A stretch of 64,000 bases of DNA from Reyranella aquatilis. Its GTDB lineage: Bacteria; Pseudomonadota; Alphaproteobacteria; Reyranellales; Reyranellaceae. The first letter of the stretch is position 1. Each line of letters opens with the position of its first letter. Below are positions 51,953-60,914 of the stretch, piece by piece. The notes beneath the pieces are model-generated. The model had not been told where the DNA came from. It did not search any database and saw only the letters and a list, made by a program, of their open reading frames with translations. The stretch covers positions 28,688 to 92,687 of the forward strand of contig NZ_JAJISD010000010.1 of NCBI RefSeq assembly GCF_020880995.1, read 5' to 3'. The translations under genes and the position numbers were made by a program.

Positions 51953-54086
51953 GGCGGAGCTCGCCGAAGCGGTTCAGCACGTTGAAGGTAAGCCGCGACA
52001 CGTCGTTGTCGAACTTGTTGTGGGGCAGGCTGCCGCAGTAGGTGATCGAGCCCACCGAGAAGACCGCGCCGCCCTTCGGCTTCTCGATATAGGTCATGTC
52101 GGCCCGGATGAGCTGCTCCAGCGTCTGGCCGGGAATGGTCGTCGTGAATCCCAGCCGCTCCTCGTGCACGACGACGAAGTTCCGGCGGTCGTGGCCTTCC
52201 GACGAGGCCAGCACCACGGCATTGAGCGGACTGCCCAGCCGGTGGTCGAGCCGGTCGAGTTCGAAACCCGCCGCGCCGCCACCCGAAAAGCCGTAACCGC
52301 CGAACAACTCGTCCTTCACGCCCTCAAAGATCCAGGCATGGGTATTGTCGCGCGCCGCCGGCGACTGACGGTAGGAATCGCCCACGAACGTGCCCTGGCT
52401 CGAGAAGCCGATGCCGCACAGGAGATTGGGCGCGCGGTCGGAGCGCCGCCACAGGCCGCCATAGGCGCCGTCGAACGCGTGATAGTATTCGCCGGGCTCG
52501 GCGGCCCAGGTGCGGATGCCGCCCTCGGTGCGGCGAACCTCGATGGCGCCCGGCACCTTCGGCGACAGGGCCACGCGCCAGTAGAAGCCGTTGCCGCCGA
52601 GATACATCAGCCGCCCCCCGGTTTCAGTATAGGCCTGCAGCGCGTCGAGCGTGCCCTCGGTGTGATATTCCGGGTGCGATCCCGTCAGGACGACCTTGTA
52701 GGACGAGAGCAGTTCGACGCCCTTCTCGTCGAGGTCGTGGTCGGTGATGACGTCGAACGGCACATTCATGCGATCGAGCCAGCCGGTGAGATGCGTGTCG
52801 GCCGGCAGGTGGCGCAGGCCGGAGCCGGCCTCGTCGTTGAAGCTCAGGAAGTTCGGCCGCCAGGTGAGGAGTGGTCGCAGGCGCGACGAATAGGCGACGC
52901 CGGATCCGTCGCGATGGTGGTTGTAGGTCGAGAGTCCGTAGTCGCGGTGCTCGTCGGGATTGTGCGGGTAGGCCTTCCAGTCGGAGACGCGCTTGCGGAA
53001 GGCGTCGTCGTACATGCCGCGCGAGAAGTTGGAATAGACCTGATAGGTGAAGGTCGCGGCGAGGTAGCAGACCTTGGCCTGCGGCTTGCCGACCTGCGGG
53101 CGCACGACGAAGGGGATGACGTCGCGCTGCGTGCCGCAGGTGAGCTGCATGCCGTAGATGCCGCTCTTCATGTCCTTCGGAACCGTGAAGCTGAAATCGT
53201 CGAGCCAGCCGCAATCGTGCAGGTCGTCGTCATGGAAATGGATCGCCGCATAGTGATGCGGCGCGCGGCGCCAGTCGCGTTCCGCGCCGGTCCAGGCCGA
53301 GCCCTTCATGGCGCGCGTCGGCAGGTTGAGCAGTCGGCCGTGCAGGCCATTGGGGCCTGTATCCTCGATCTCCATAGAATCCATGTGACGCGTGAAGTCC
53401 CAGGCAGCGAAGCCCTGCACGCGCGGCGCCTCGATCTTGCCGTTGAAGCAGCGCCGTGCGGGCCGGTCCGTGGCCGCCTCGGCGGCGATCAGCACAGGGG
53501 AGGCGGAGTCGAGATCCAGGCCCGTGGCCTTGCCGCTGGCTTCGCCCTCGTCGTCGGTGCCGAAGGCGCGGACCAGCGGTTGCTGGCCGACGCGCAGCGT
53601 TCCGGTCTCCGGATCGGCGCTGGCCCAGACGCGGTACCAGATGCGTCCGCGCAGCTTCTTCCCGACCACGACCCGATCCTTGCCGGTCTCGAACGCCATG
53701 CCCTCCGGCGTGAGAACGAGGGCGAAGCCCGCCCCGCTGGCCGGATCGCGGCGCGAGATCACGGTCTGCGGCCCGTCCTCGGGCAGCGTGGGCCAGATCA
53801 ATGCCTCGACATGGAGCGAGGCCGGCAAACGTGCGTCCCTGGCCGCCTCGACCAGGCCGTAGGAGCCGGGCCAGGCATGCTGGACGCGGGAGGCAAAGCG
53901 GCCGTCGAAGAGGTCCGAAAGGTCCTCGAGCTTGGGCGGCGGGCCGTCTGGATTGGGATCGCCGCGCACGATGCGCACGAGCATCGCGTGATAAGGCGTG
54001 GGGCCGGCGCTCGAAACCTTGAAAGCGATCGTCTCGCCGCTCCGTACCGAGATGCGATCCGAGTAGCCAATCAATCCTGCGGTCAC
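51936..54086 (-). CDS. N,N-dimethylformamidase large-subunit-like protein
   Basis: A 716-residue protein resembling the large subunit of N,N-dimethylformamidase (DmfA2, ~760 residues). An N-terminal sheet region is followed by a LamG-like domain with CFNGKIEAPRV near 215-225. The C-terminal catalytic part has YQVYSNFSRGMYDDAFRKR, LTGSHPEYHTEGTLDALQAY and GGRLMYLGGNGFYWRV. In DMFase the iron is bound by two Tyr and one Glu in this part; the HPEY segment and nearby Tyr/Glu are candidates. The small subunit gene that normally accompanies it is not seen. The GTG start has GGGAG upstream. Confidence 0.8.
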   Translation of the reverse strand: MTAGLIGYSDRISVRSGETIAFKVSSAGPTPYHAMLVRIVRGDPNPDGPPPKLEDLSDLFDGRFASRVQHAWPGSYGLVEAARDARLPASLHVEALIWPTLPEDGPQTVISRRDPASGAGFALVLTPEGMAFETGKDRVVVGKKLRGRIWYRVWASADPETGTLRVGQQPLVRAFGTDDEGEASGKATGLDLDSASPVLIAAEAATDRPARRCFNGKIEAPRVQGFAAWDFTRHMDSMEIEDTGPNGLHGRLLNLPTRAMKGSAWTGAERDWRRAPHHYAAIHFHDDDLHDCGWLDDFSFTVPKDMKSGIYGMQLTCGTQRDVIPFVVRPQVGKPQAKVCYLAATFTYQVYSNFSRGMYDDAFRKRVSDWKAYPHNPDEHRDYGLSTYNHHRDGSGVAYSSRLRPLLTWRPNFLSFNDEAGSGLRHLPADTHLTGWLDRMNVPFDVITDHDLDEKGVELLSSYKVVLTGSHPEYHTEGTLDALQAYTETGGRLMYLGGNGFYWRVALSPKVPGAIEVRRTEGGIRTWAAEPGEYYHAFDGAYGGLWRRSDRAPNLLCGIGFSSQGTFVGDSYRQSPAARDNTHAWIFEGVKDELFGGYGFSGGGAAGFELDRLDHRLGSPLNAVVLASSEGHDRRNFVVVHEERLGFTTTIPGQTLEQLIRADMTYIEKPKGGAVFSVGSITYCGSLPHNKFDNDVSRLTFNVLNRFGELRLKWPF

Positions 54087-54140
54087 ATTTATCTCCCAAT
54101 TGCCGGGCGATATAGTCGCCTGAAATCAGGGAGCTTTGCT

Positions 54141-55163
54141 ATGTCCAAGACGAACAAGACAACCTCCGGGAAGATGATAGGGCGCCGTACGCTCATTGCG
54201 GGTGCCGCCCTTGCGCCGCTCGCGGCGCCGATGCTGGCCCGACACGGCTGGGCGCAGTCGACCTATCCCAACAAGCAGGTGCGCGTGGTCGTGCCCTTCG
54301 CGCCGGCCGGCACCACCGATCTGCTGGGCCGCATCGCCGCGGCGCATCTCCAGGAGGTCTGGGGACAGACCTTTGTGGTCGACAACAAGAGCGGCGCCGG
54401 CGGCAACGTGGGTGCGGAGATCGTCGCCAAGGCGCCCGCCGACGGTTACACGCTGCTGCTGGGCACGGTGGGCACGGCCGTCACCAACCAGTTCCTCTAC
54501 AAGAGCATGCCCTACGACAGCGTGAAGAGCTTCGCGCCGGTCGCGCTGTTCGGCGAAGTCGCCAACGTGCTCGCGGTGCATCCCGACATGCCGGTGAAGA
54601 CGGCCAAGGAGTATGTCGAGTATTGCAAGAAGCAGGGTCCCAACAAGGTGAGCTTCGGCTCGCCGGCGGTCGGCGGCACCGGCCATCTCGCCATGGAGTA
54701 TTTCCAGTCGCTAGCCGGCTTCAAGGTCGAGCATGTCGTCTATCGCGGCAGCTCGCTGGTGCTGAAGGATCTGCTCGCGAACCACATTCCCAGCACCATG
54801 GACAATCTCCCGCCCTACCTGCCGCACATCCAGTCCGGCGCGCTCAGGGCGCTGGGCGTCAGCTCGGGCAAGCGCTGGTTCTCGCTGCCGGACGTGCCGA
54901 CGATCGCCGAGCAGGGCTATCCCGGCTTCGACGCGGCGCCGTGGTGGTACGTCGCCGCGCCGGCCGGCACGCCGCCGGAGATCGTGAAGAAGCTCTCTGA
55001 TGAGCTGGTGAAGGCCTCCAAGTCGCCCGACGTGATCAAGAAGATCCGCGACGCCGGCGCGGCCGAGCTCGGCGGCTCCTCGGAAGACCTCGCCAAGCAC
55101 ATGCAGAGCGAATACGTGAAGTGGAAGAGGGTCGTCGAGGCCGCCAAGCTGGAGCCGCAATGA
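54141..55163 (+). CDS. Bug-family (TctC-like) solute-binding protein
   Basis: A 340-residue exported Bug receptor. The Tat signal has GRRTLIAGAALAPLAAPMLA. YPNKQVRVVVPFAPAGTTDLLGRI, DNKSGAGGNVGAEIVA, APADGYTLLLGTVG, VVYRGSSLVLKDLLA and LPDVPTIAEQG are full family landmarks. The ligand loop aspartate is in AGTTDL. AGGGAG precedes the start. Its stop overlaps the start of the phosphotriesterase-family gene (ATGA), so uptake and hydrolysis may be linked. It is divergent from the dimethylformamidase-like gene. Confidence 0.89.
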   Translation: MSKTNKTTSGKMIGRRTLIAGAALAPLAAPMLARHGWAQSTYPNKQVRVVVPFAPAGTTDLLGRIAAAHLQEVWGQTFVVDNKSGAGGNVGAEIVAKAPADGYTLLLGTVGTAVTNQFLYKSMPYDSVKSFAPVALFGEVANVLAVHPDMPVKTAKEYVEYCKKQGPNKVSFGSPAVGGTGHLAMEYFQSLAGFKVEHVVYRGSSLVLKDLLANHIPSTMDNLPPYLPHIQSGALRALGVSSGKRWFSLPDVPTIAEQGYPGFDAAPWWYVAAPAGTPPEIVKKLSDELVKASKSPDVIKKIRDAGAAELGGSSEDLAKHMQSEYVKWKRVVEAAKLEPQ

Positions 55164-56203
55164 GCCGGCCTGAACTGAAGGGAAAGATCCAGACCGTTCT
55201 CGGGCCGATCGAGCCCGAGAGACTGGGCCGTACGCTGATGCACGAACACGTGCTCTGCGACATCCGCCCGCCCGGCACGCGCTCCGACAACGATCTCGGT
55301 CCCGAGATCACCCTGGAGAACGTCTGGCAGATCAACTACGGCCGCGGCATCAAGCGTGCCGGCCGCAAGTACATGCTCGACCTCGAGGATATCGCCACCC
55401 GCGAAGTGGCGATGATGAAGCACGAGGGCGGCGACGCCATCGTCGAGCTGTCCTGCGGCGGCCTCTCGCCCGACCCGAACGGGCTACGCCGCATCGCCGC
55501 CGGGACGGGCGTGCATCTCGTGATGGGCTGCGGCTACTACGTCAACGACTACCAGGATCCGAGGAACCACGATCGGACGGTGGAGGATTTCGCCGCCGAA
55601 ATGATCGGCCAGATCCACGACGGGGCGTGGGGCACCGACGTCTGCGCCGGCATGATCGGCGAGATCGGCTGCCAGGCGCCATGGACCGACACCGAAAAGC
55701 GCGTGATGCGGGGGGCGTTCATCGCCGCCACCGAGACCGGCGCGTCGATCAACGTCCATCCCGGCCGCGATCCCGACCAGCCGCAGGAGATTGCCGACTT
55801 CGCCATGGCCGCCGGCTTCCCGACCGAGCGCATCGTCATCAGCCACATCGACCGCACCATCTTCGACGAGCCGCGCCTGCTGAAGCTGGCCGATTCGGGC
55901 GTGACGGTGGAGTTCGACCTGTTCGGCCAGGAATCGAGCTACTACGGCCTCTCCGACATCGACATGCCCAACGACGCGACGCGGCTCCGGCTGATCCGCG
56001 CGCTGATCGAGGCCGGCCATCTCGAGCGCGTCGTGATCAGCCACGACATCTGCTACCGCACCCGCCTCGCGAGCTTCGGCGGCCACGGCTATGGCCACAT
56101 CTTCCGCAACGTCGTGCCGATGATGAAGAAGCGCGGTTACAGCGAGGCCGAGATCGACGCGATCCTGGTGGGCAATCCGCGGCGGTTGCTGACGTTCGTG
56201 TGA
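55160..56203 (+). CDS. Phosphotriesterase-family amidohydrolase
   Basis: A 347-residue TIM-barrel metal hydrolase of the phosphotriesterase family. The HxH metal motif is in RTLMHEHVLCD, later ligand histidines in INVHPGRD and VISHIDRT, and the last aspartate in VISHDICY. At the bridging position usually held by a carboxylated Lys there is probably a Glu (IVELSCGG), as in the E. coli PHP branch. True phosphotriester activity is unlikely; lactone or ester hydrolysis is more plausible. Coupled to the Bug receptor gene by ATGA. Confidence 0.85.
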   Translation: MSRPELKGKIQTVLGPIEPERLGRTLMHEHVLCDIRPPGTRSDNDLGPEITLENVWQINYGRGIKRAGRKYMLDLEDIATREVAMMKHEGGDAIVELSCGGLSPDPNGLRRIAAGTGVHLVMGCGYYVNDYQDPRNHDRTVEDFAAEMIGQIHDGAWGTDVCAGMIGEIGCQAPWTDTEKRVMRGAFIAATETGASINVHPGRDPDQPQEIADFAMAAGFPTERIVISHIDRTIFDEPRLLKLADSGVTVEFDLFGQESSYYGLSDIDMPNDATRLRLIRALIEAGHLERVVISHDICYRTRLASFGGHGYGHIFRNVVPMMKKRGYSEAEIDAILVGNPRRLLTFV

Positions 56204-56225
56204 CGTCAGTTGAAGAAGAAAATTC

Positions 56226-56269
56226 CGTCGTCTCGACCGCAGCGCTGCAGGCGCGTGGTGGAGACGACG
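56226..56269. terminator. Hairpin between convergent genes
   Basis: CGTCGTCTC (56226-56234) pairs with GAGACGACG (56261-56269). Inside lies a perfect 10-bp palindrome, GCAGCGCTGC (56239-56248). It sits between the phosphotriesterase-family gene and thpR, which converge, and could end both transcripts. No clear T-run. Confidence 0.45.
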
Positions 56270-56284
56270 CAACCCCCTCCTGGA

Positions 56285-56830
56285 CTAAAACGTCAACGGA
56301 TACTCGGCCTCGGCCGTGTAGATCGGGCCACTACGGCCGGAGCGACTTGAATAGAGCGTGAAATGCTCGGCCACCCACGGCTCCAGCCGGAAGGTGCCGT
56401 GGCTCGCCATGAACTGCGCGAAGTGGTGGCCCGTCTCGGCGCCTACCGGGAAGCGGGCCAGGGTGACGTGCGGCCGGTACTTGCGGCGTTCGACCTCGAT
56501 GCCGCAGTTGCGCGCGACCGCCGTCACCTTCTGCTGCAGCCAGTCGAGCCGGTCGCTGCGTTCGACCAGAGCGACCAGGGCGCGCGGCTGCTTGCCGCTG
56601 CTGAACTGCTCGACGCCGGCGATCGTCACGGAGAAGGGCGGGCCGGCGATGTCGGCCAGTTCCTCCTCGAAGTCGCGCATCGTGCCGCCCTGCACCTCGC
56701 CCGCGAAGCACAGAGTCACGTGCAGGTTCTCCTGCGGCACCCAGCGTGCGTCGGGAACGCCGGACTGCAGAGCCGACAATGCGTCGGCGATTTCGTCAGG
56801 GACGGGCAGGGCGACGAACAGACGCGGCAT
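56285..56830 (-). CDS. thpR: RNA 2',3'-cyclic phosphodiesterase
   Basis: A 181-residue 2H phosphoesterase. Both HxTx motifs are present, HVTLCF at about 37-42 and HVTLARF at about 121-127, at the normal spacing for LigT/ThpR proteins. It opens 2',3'-cyclic phosphates on RNA ends. Its start lies 35 bp inside the upstream tesA gene in another frame, so translation may be coupled. Confidence 0.9.
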   Translation of the reverse strand: MPRLFVALPVPDEIADALSALQSGVPDARWVPQENLHVTLCFAGEVQGGTMRDFEEELADIAGPPFSVTIAGVEQFSSGKQPRALVALVERSDRLDWLQQKVTAVARNCGIEVERRKYRPHVTLARFPVGAETGHHFAQFMASHGTFRLEPWVAEHFTLYSSRSGRSGPIYTAEAEYPLTF

Positions 56831-57515
56831 CGTCGAGGTTCTTCGTCACGAAGGGCAGGATGCGCTCGACAATGACGTCGACGCCCTTTGCGTTTGGATG
56901 AATGCCGTCAGGCTGGTTGAGCGCGGGGTCCTGCGCCACCCCGTCGAGGAAGAAGGGATAGAGCGGCACGCCGTGCTTGTCGGCCAGCGTCTTGAAGAGG
57001 CCGTCGAACTGCTTGACGTATTCCGGACCGAAGTTGCGCGGGGCCAGCATGCCGACCAGCCAGACGGTGGCGCCCGCTTCCTTCAGCTTGCCGATGATGG
57101 CGTCGAGATTCTTCTCCGTGCTGGCCGGATCGAGGGCGCGCAGCATGTCGTTGCCGCCCAGTTCGACCATCACGATGTCGGGCTTGTCGCCCATCATCCA
57201 GTCGATGCGCTCCAGCCCGCCCGCCGTGGTGTCGCCCGAGACGCCGTGATTGATGACGGTGACGTTGCGGCCCTTCTCCTTGAGCGCCGCCTGAAGGCGT
57301 GTCGGAAAAGCCTGCGCCGGGGCGAGGCCATAGCCCGCGGCCAGGCTGTCCCCCAGGATCGCGAGTTTCACCGGCTCGGACGCCGTTTGCCCGGATTGTG
57401 CATGGGCCGTCGCGATGCCCGTCGCGACCGCCACGCAGAGGACAAGAGCCAGGATGGCCGCGATCCGTGAATTGACCGCCGCCGTAAAACCACCATATCG
57501 AGTTTGCAGTTTCAT
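56796..57515 (-). CDS. tesA: Arylesterase/lysophospholipase, SGNH hydrolase (TesA-like)
   Basis: A 239-residue periplasmic SGNH hydrolase. The signal segment is IAAILALVLCVAVATGIATAHAQ. Catalytic Ser is in LAILGDSLAAGYGL, block III in ELGGNDMLR, and the Asp/His pair in DGIHPNAKG. TesA-type proteins hydrolyse thioesters, aryl esters and lysophospholipids. It is divergent from ybbA, the arrangement seen for tesA-ybbA-ybbP in many proteobacteria. A purine-rich GGGACAGGCAAGGA lies directly before the ATG at 57515. Confidence 0.9.
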   Translation of the reverse strand: MKLQTRYGGFTAAVNSRIAAILALVLCVAVATGIATAHAQSGQTASEPVKLAILGDSLAAGYGLAPAQAFPTRLQAALKEKGRNVTVINHGVSGDTTAGGLERIDWMMGDKPDIVMVELGGNDMLRALDPASTEKNLDAIIGKLKEAGATVWLVGMLAPRNFGPEYVKQFDGLFKTLADKHGVPLYPFFLDGVAQDPALNQPDGIHPNAKGVDVIVERILPFVTKNLDDAASVRRPARP

Positions 57516-57539
57516 TCCTTGCCTGTCCCAGGAGCCCGC

Positions 57540-58247
57540 TTGGCCGAGCCGCTTCCCATCGTTCGCTTGACCGACGTGCATCTCGACATGGCGAGTGACG
57601 CCGGCACGGTCAATATCCTGCGTGGCATCACCCTCGACATCCCGGCCGGCGAGATTGCGGCGGTGGTGGGGCCTTCGGGTGCCGGCAAGTCCAGCCTGAT
57701 GATGGTGGCCGGCGGGCTGGAGCGCGCCACTTCCGGCCGGGTCGAGGTCGTGGGCAGGGACATGGGCCCGATGAACGACGACGACCGGGCCCGGCTGCGG
57801 CGCGACCATATCGGCATCGTCTTCCAGGGATTCCATCTCATTCCGACCATGACGGCGCACGAGAACGTGGCGCTGCCGCTGGAGTTCGCCGGACGCTCCG
57901 ACGCGTTCGACCTTGCCGAAGCCGCGCTGAAGCGCGTCGGCCTCGGCCATCGCATCGGTCACTATCCGGCGCAGCTTTCGGGCGGCGAGCAGCAGCGTGT
58001 CGCCGTCGCCCGCGCCTTCGTCGGGCGGCCGAAACTCATGCTGGCCGACGAGCCGACCGGCAATCTCGACGGCGCCACCGGCCGGCAGGTGATGGATCTG
58101 CTGTTCGAGGTCGCACGCGCCGACAATACGACGCTGATCCTGATCACGCACGACATGGGCCTGGCCGAACGCTGCGACCGCGTGCTGCGCATCGCCGACG
58201 GCCTGCTGGTCGCCGACGATCGCCTGCGCGCGCTCGCCGCGCAGTGA
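57540..58247 (+). CDS. ybbA: ABC transporter ATPase (YbbA-like)
   Basis: A 235-residue ATPase of the MacB/LolD branch. Walker A is GPSGAGKSS, the signature LSGGEQQRVAVARA and Walker B LMLADEPTGNLD. The TTG at 57540 is chosen because AGGAG lies five bases upstream. A TTG at 57504 would overlap the divergent tesA start and has no such site. It pairs with the large permease that follows after 10 bp. A role in moving lipid or lipoprotein-like substrates has been suggested for this family but is not established. Confidence 0.88.
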   Translation: MAEPLPIVRLTDVHLDMASDAGTVNILRGITLDIPAGEIAAVVGPSGAGKSSLMMVAGGLERATSGRVEVVGRDMGPMNDDDRARLRRDHIGIVFQGFHLIPTMTAHENVALPLEFAGRSDAFDLAEAALKRVGLGHRIGHYPAQLSGGEQQRVAVARAFVGRPKLMLADEPTGNLDGATGRQVMDLLFEVARADNTTLILITHDMGLAERCDRVLRIADGLLVADDRLRALAAQ

Positions 58248-58257
58248 CGGTCTCGCG

Positions 58258-60777
58258 ATGAACCTTGCCTTCCGCCTCGCCCGGCGCGAGATGCGCAGCG
58301 GCCTCGGCGGGTTCCGCCTGTTCATCGCCTGCCTGGCGCTGGGCGTCGGGGCGATCGCGGCGATCCTCTCGTTCAGCCGCGCCGTCGAAGAGGGGTTGCG
58401 CGCCGACGCCCGCGAGATCCTGGGCGGCGACGTGGCGATCTCGCTGCTCTATCGCGAGGCGACGCCGGAGCAGATGGCCTTCATGCGCGAGCAGGGCCAG
58501 ATGGTCCGCTGGCTCGACAGCCGCGCCATGGCGCGGCCCACCAAGGCCGACGGCCGGCCGACGCTGGTCCAGCTCAAGGCGGTCGAACCGGCCTATCCGC
58601 TCTACGGCAAGGTCGAGATGGCCGATGGCGGCACGCTCGCCAACGCGATGGGCAGGCGCGACGGCATCTGGGGCGCCGCGGTCGAGGAATCCGCGCTGCG
58701 CCGCATGAACATGGCGCCGGGTGACATGCTGCGGATCGGCGACGTGGCCGTCGAGGTGCGCGGCATCATCGCCCGCGAGCCCGACCGTGGCCTCAATGCC
58801 TTCGCCAGCCTCGGTCCGCGGCTGATGATCCCGCTGGATGCCGCCGTCGAATCGGGGCTGGTACAGCCCGGTAGCCTGCTCAACTGGGAGTACCGCCTGC
58901 GCCTGCCGCCGGGCCGGTCCGACCGCGCCGTCATCGACGCTCTTAAGGCGCGCTTTCCCGACGCCGGCTGGCGGCTGCGCGGCCTCGACGATGCCGGCGG
59001 CGGCATCCGTTTCTGGCTCGATCGCCTGACGCAGTTCATCGGCCTGATCGGTCTCGCCTCGCTGCTGGTCGGCGGCGTTGGCGTGGGCAATGCCGTGTCG
59101 AGCTTCCTCGCCGCGCGACTGCGGACCATCGCCACCCTGAAATGCATGGGCGCGCCGGAGCGGCTGGTCTTCGCCACCTACTTCATCCAGCTCGCCGCCC
59201 TGACGGCGCTGGGCGTCGGGATCGGCCTCGTGATCGGCGCGGTGCTGCCGTTCGTGGCCCAGTCGCTGATCGCAGACGTGCTGCCGGTGCGCGCCCGCGT
59301 GGCGCTCTATGCCGGGCCGCTGGCGACGGCGGCGGGATTCGGCCTGCTGGTCTCGCTGCTCTTTGCGCTGGTACCCTTGATGCGCGCCCGCAGCGTGTCG
59401 GCTGCGACGCTGATGCGCGGTGCCGTCGTCCATCAGGGCGGACGGCTGGCCTGGCGCGACGCGCTGGTGATCGCCGTCGCGGCCATGGCGCTTGCGGCCT
59501 TCACCATCTTCACCGCCGACAGCCGCCGCATCGCGGCCTATTTCGTGCTGGGCTCGGTCGGCGCCTTCATCGCCTTCCCGCTGCTGGCACGGCTGCTGAT
59601 GCTGGGGGCGGCGTGGGTCGGCAAGCCGAAGTTCGCGGCGCTGCGCCTGGCGCTGGCCAACCTGCATCGGCCGGGGGCGCCGACGCCCATCGTCATGCTC
59701 TCGCTGGGGCTCGGTCTCACCGTGCTGGTGGCCACGGCCCTCATCGAAGGCAATCTGCGCGAGCAGCTGACCAAGCGCATTCCGGGCGATGCCCCGGCTT
59801 TCTTCTTCGTCGACATCCAGTCGAGCCAGATGCCGGCCTTCGAAAAGGCGATCGCCGCGATTCCGGGAGCCGGGACCCTCGACAAGGTGCCGTCGCTGCG
59901 CGGCCGCATCGTCAAGATCGGCGGCAAGCCGGTGAGCGAGATCGCCGTGCCGTCCGACGCGCGCTGGGCGGTCGAGGGCGACCGCGGCGTGACCTATTCG
60001 GCGACGCCCCCCGAAGGGTCAAGGATCGTGGAGGGCGAATGGTGGCCGCGGGACTATCGCGGTCCGCAGCTCATCTCGTTCGACGAAAACCTGGCCAAGC
60101 AGTTCGGGCTGGGATTGGGCGATACGATCACGGTGAACATCCTCGGTCGCGACATCGAGGCCAAGATCGCCTCGCTGCGGCGCATCGTGTGGACGACGCT
60201 GTCCATCAACTTCGTCTTCGTCTATTCGCCCGGCACCCTCGACAAGGCGCCGCATACCTTCCTCGCCACGGTGAAGGCGACGCCGGAGGCCGAGGAGGCG
60301 ATCTTCAAGGCGGTCACCGACCAGTTCCCCAACGTGACCGTGGTGCGGATCCGCGACGCCATCGAGACGGCCGCCGGGGTTCTGGGCAATATCGGCCTGG
60401 CCAGCCGGGTCATCGGCTTCCTCAGTATCCTGGCGGGCGTCCTGGTGCTGGCGGGGGCGATGCTTGCCACCCAGCGCCGGCGCGTTCACGAGGCCGTGGT
60501 CATGAAGGTGCTGGGCGCGACCCGGGCGCGCATCGCCGGGACCTTCGCCTGGGAATTCGCCTTTTTGGGCCTCGCCACTGCCGTCGCGGCCCTGGGGGTG
60601 GGCACGCTGGCAGCCTACCTGGTGGTCCGCCGCCTGATGAATCTCGAATGGACCTTCCTGCCGACCGTTGCGGTGGCGGTGGCGCTGGGCGCCATGGCAC
60701 TCACCCTGGCCTTCGGGCTGGCAGGAACTTTGGCGGCATTGAGGCAACGGCCTCTTGCCTTGTTGCGCAACGAGTGA
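58258..60777 (+). CDS. ybbP: FtsX-type ABC transporter permease (YbbP-like)
   Basis: An 839-residue permease with the YbbP layout. One N-terminal helix (FRLFIACLALGVGAIAAILSF) is followed by a periplasmic domain and a first FtsX block near 255-380. Two extra helices near 400-450 precede a second periplasmic domain and a last FtsX block near 700-835. It works with YbbA. Length and topology match family norms. It is separated from the next gene by a 137-bp gap with no clear terminator. Confidence 0.9.
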   Translation: MNLAFRLARREMRSGLGGFRLFIACLALGVGAIAAILSFSRAVEEGLRADAREILGGDVAISLLYREATPEQMAFMREQGQMVRWLDSRAMARPTKADGRPTLVQLKAVEPAYPLYGKVEMADGGTLANAMGRRDGIWGAAVEESALRRMNMAPGDMLRIGDVAVEVRGIIAREPDRGLNAFASLGPRLMIPLDAAVESGLVQPGSLLNWEYRLRLPPGRSDRAVIDALKARFPDAGWRLRGLDDAGGGIRFWLDRLTQFIGLIGLASLLVGGVGVGNAVSSFLAARLRTIATLKCMGAPERLVFATYFIQLAALTALGVGIGLVIGAVLPFVAQSLIADVLPVRARVALYAGPLATAAGFGLLVSLLFALVPLMRARSVSAATLMRGAVVHQGGRLAWRDALVIAVAAMALAAFTIFTADSRRIAAYFVLGSVGAFIAFPLLARLLMLGAAWVGKPKFAALRLALANLHRPGAPTPIVMLSLGLGLTVLVATALIEGNLREQLTKRIPGDAPAFFFVDIQSSQMPAFEKAIAAIPGAGTLDKVPSLRGRIVKIGGKPVSEIAVPSDARWAVEGDRGVTYSATPPEGSRIVEGEWWPRDYRGPQLISFDENLAKQFGLGLGDTITVNILGRDIEAKIASLRRIVWTTLSINFVFVYSPGTLDKAPHTFLATVKATPEAEEAIFKAVTDQFPNVTVVRIRDAIETAAGVLGNIGLASRVIGFLSILAGVLVLAGAMLATQRRRVHEAVVMKVLGATRARIAGTFAWEFAFLGLATAVAALGVGTLAAYLVVRRLMNLEWTFLPTVAVAVALGAMALTLAFGLAGTLAALRQRPLALLRNE

Positions 60778-60914
60778 GTTAATCGTTTCCCAACACGGGG
60801 CCAAATTGGAATCCCGGCGTGCGTATTGGCTATTGATTCAGTCGCGCTGTAACCCCAGATTATTCGCGAAGGGGCTCGGCAAACAACGAGGCCCCCTTGG
60901 AGGCTTGAACCAAA

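Noticed and set aside
52020-54140. A very long open frame on the plus strand leading into the Bug receptor gene
   Set aside because: It lies opposite the dimethylformamidase-like gene and shows only high-GC mirror composition. The receptor start at 54141 has a ribosome site and a Tat signal.
57504-57539. Longer TTG start for ybbA
   Set aside because: It would overlap the divergent tesA start and has no ribosome site; the TTG at 57540 has AGGAG.
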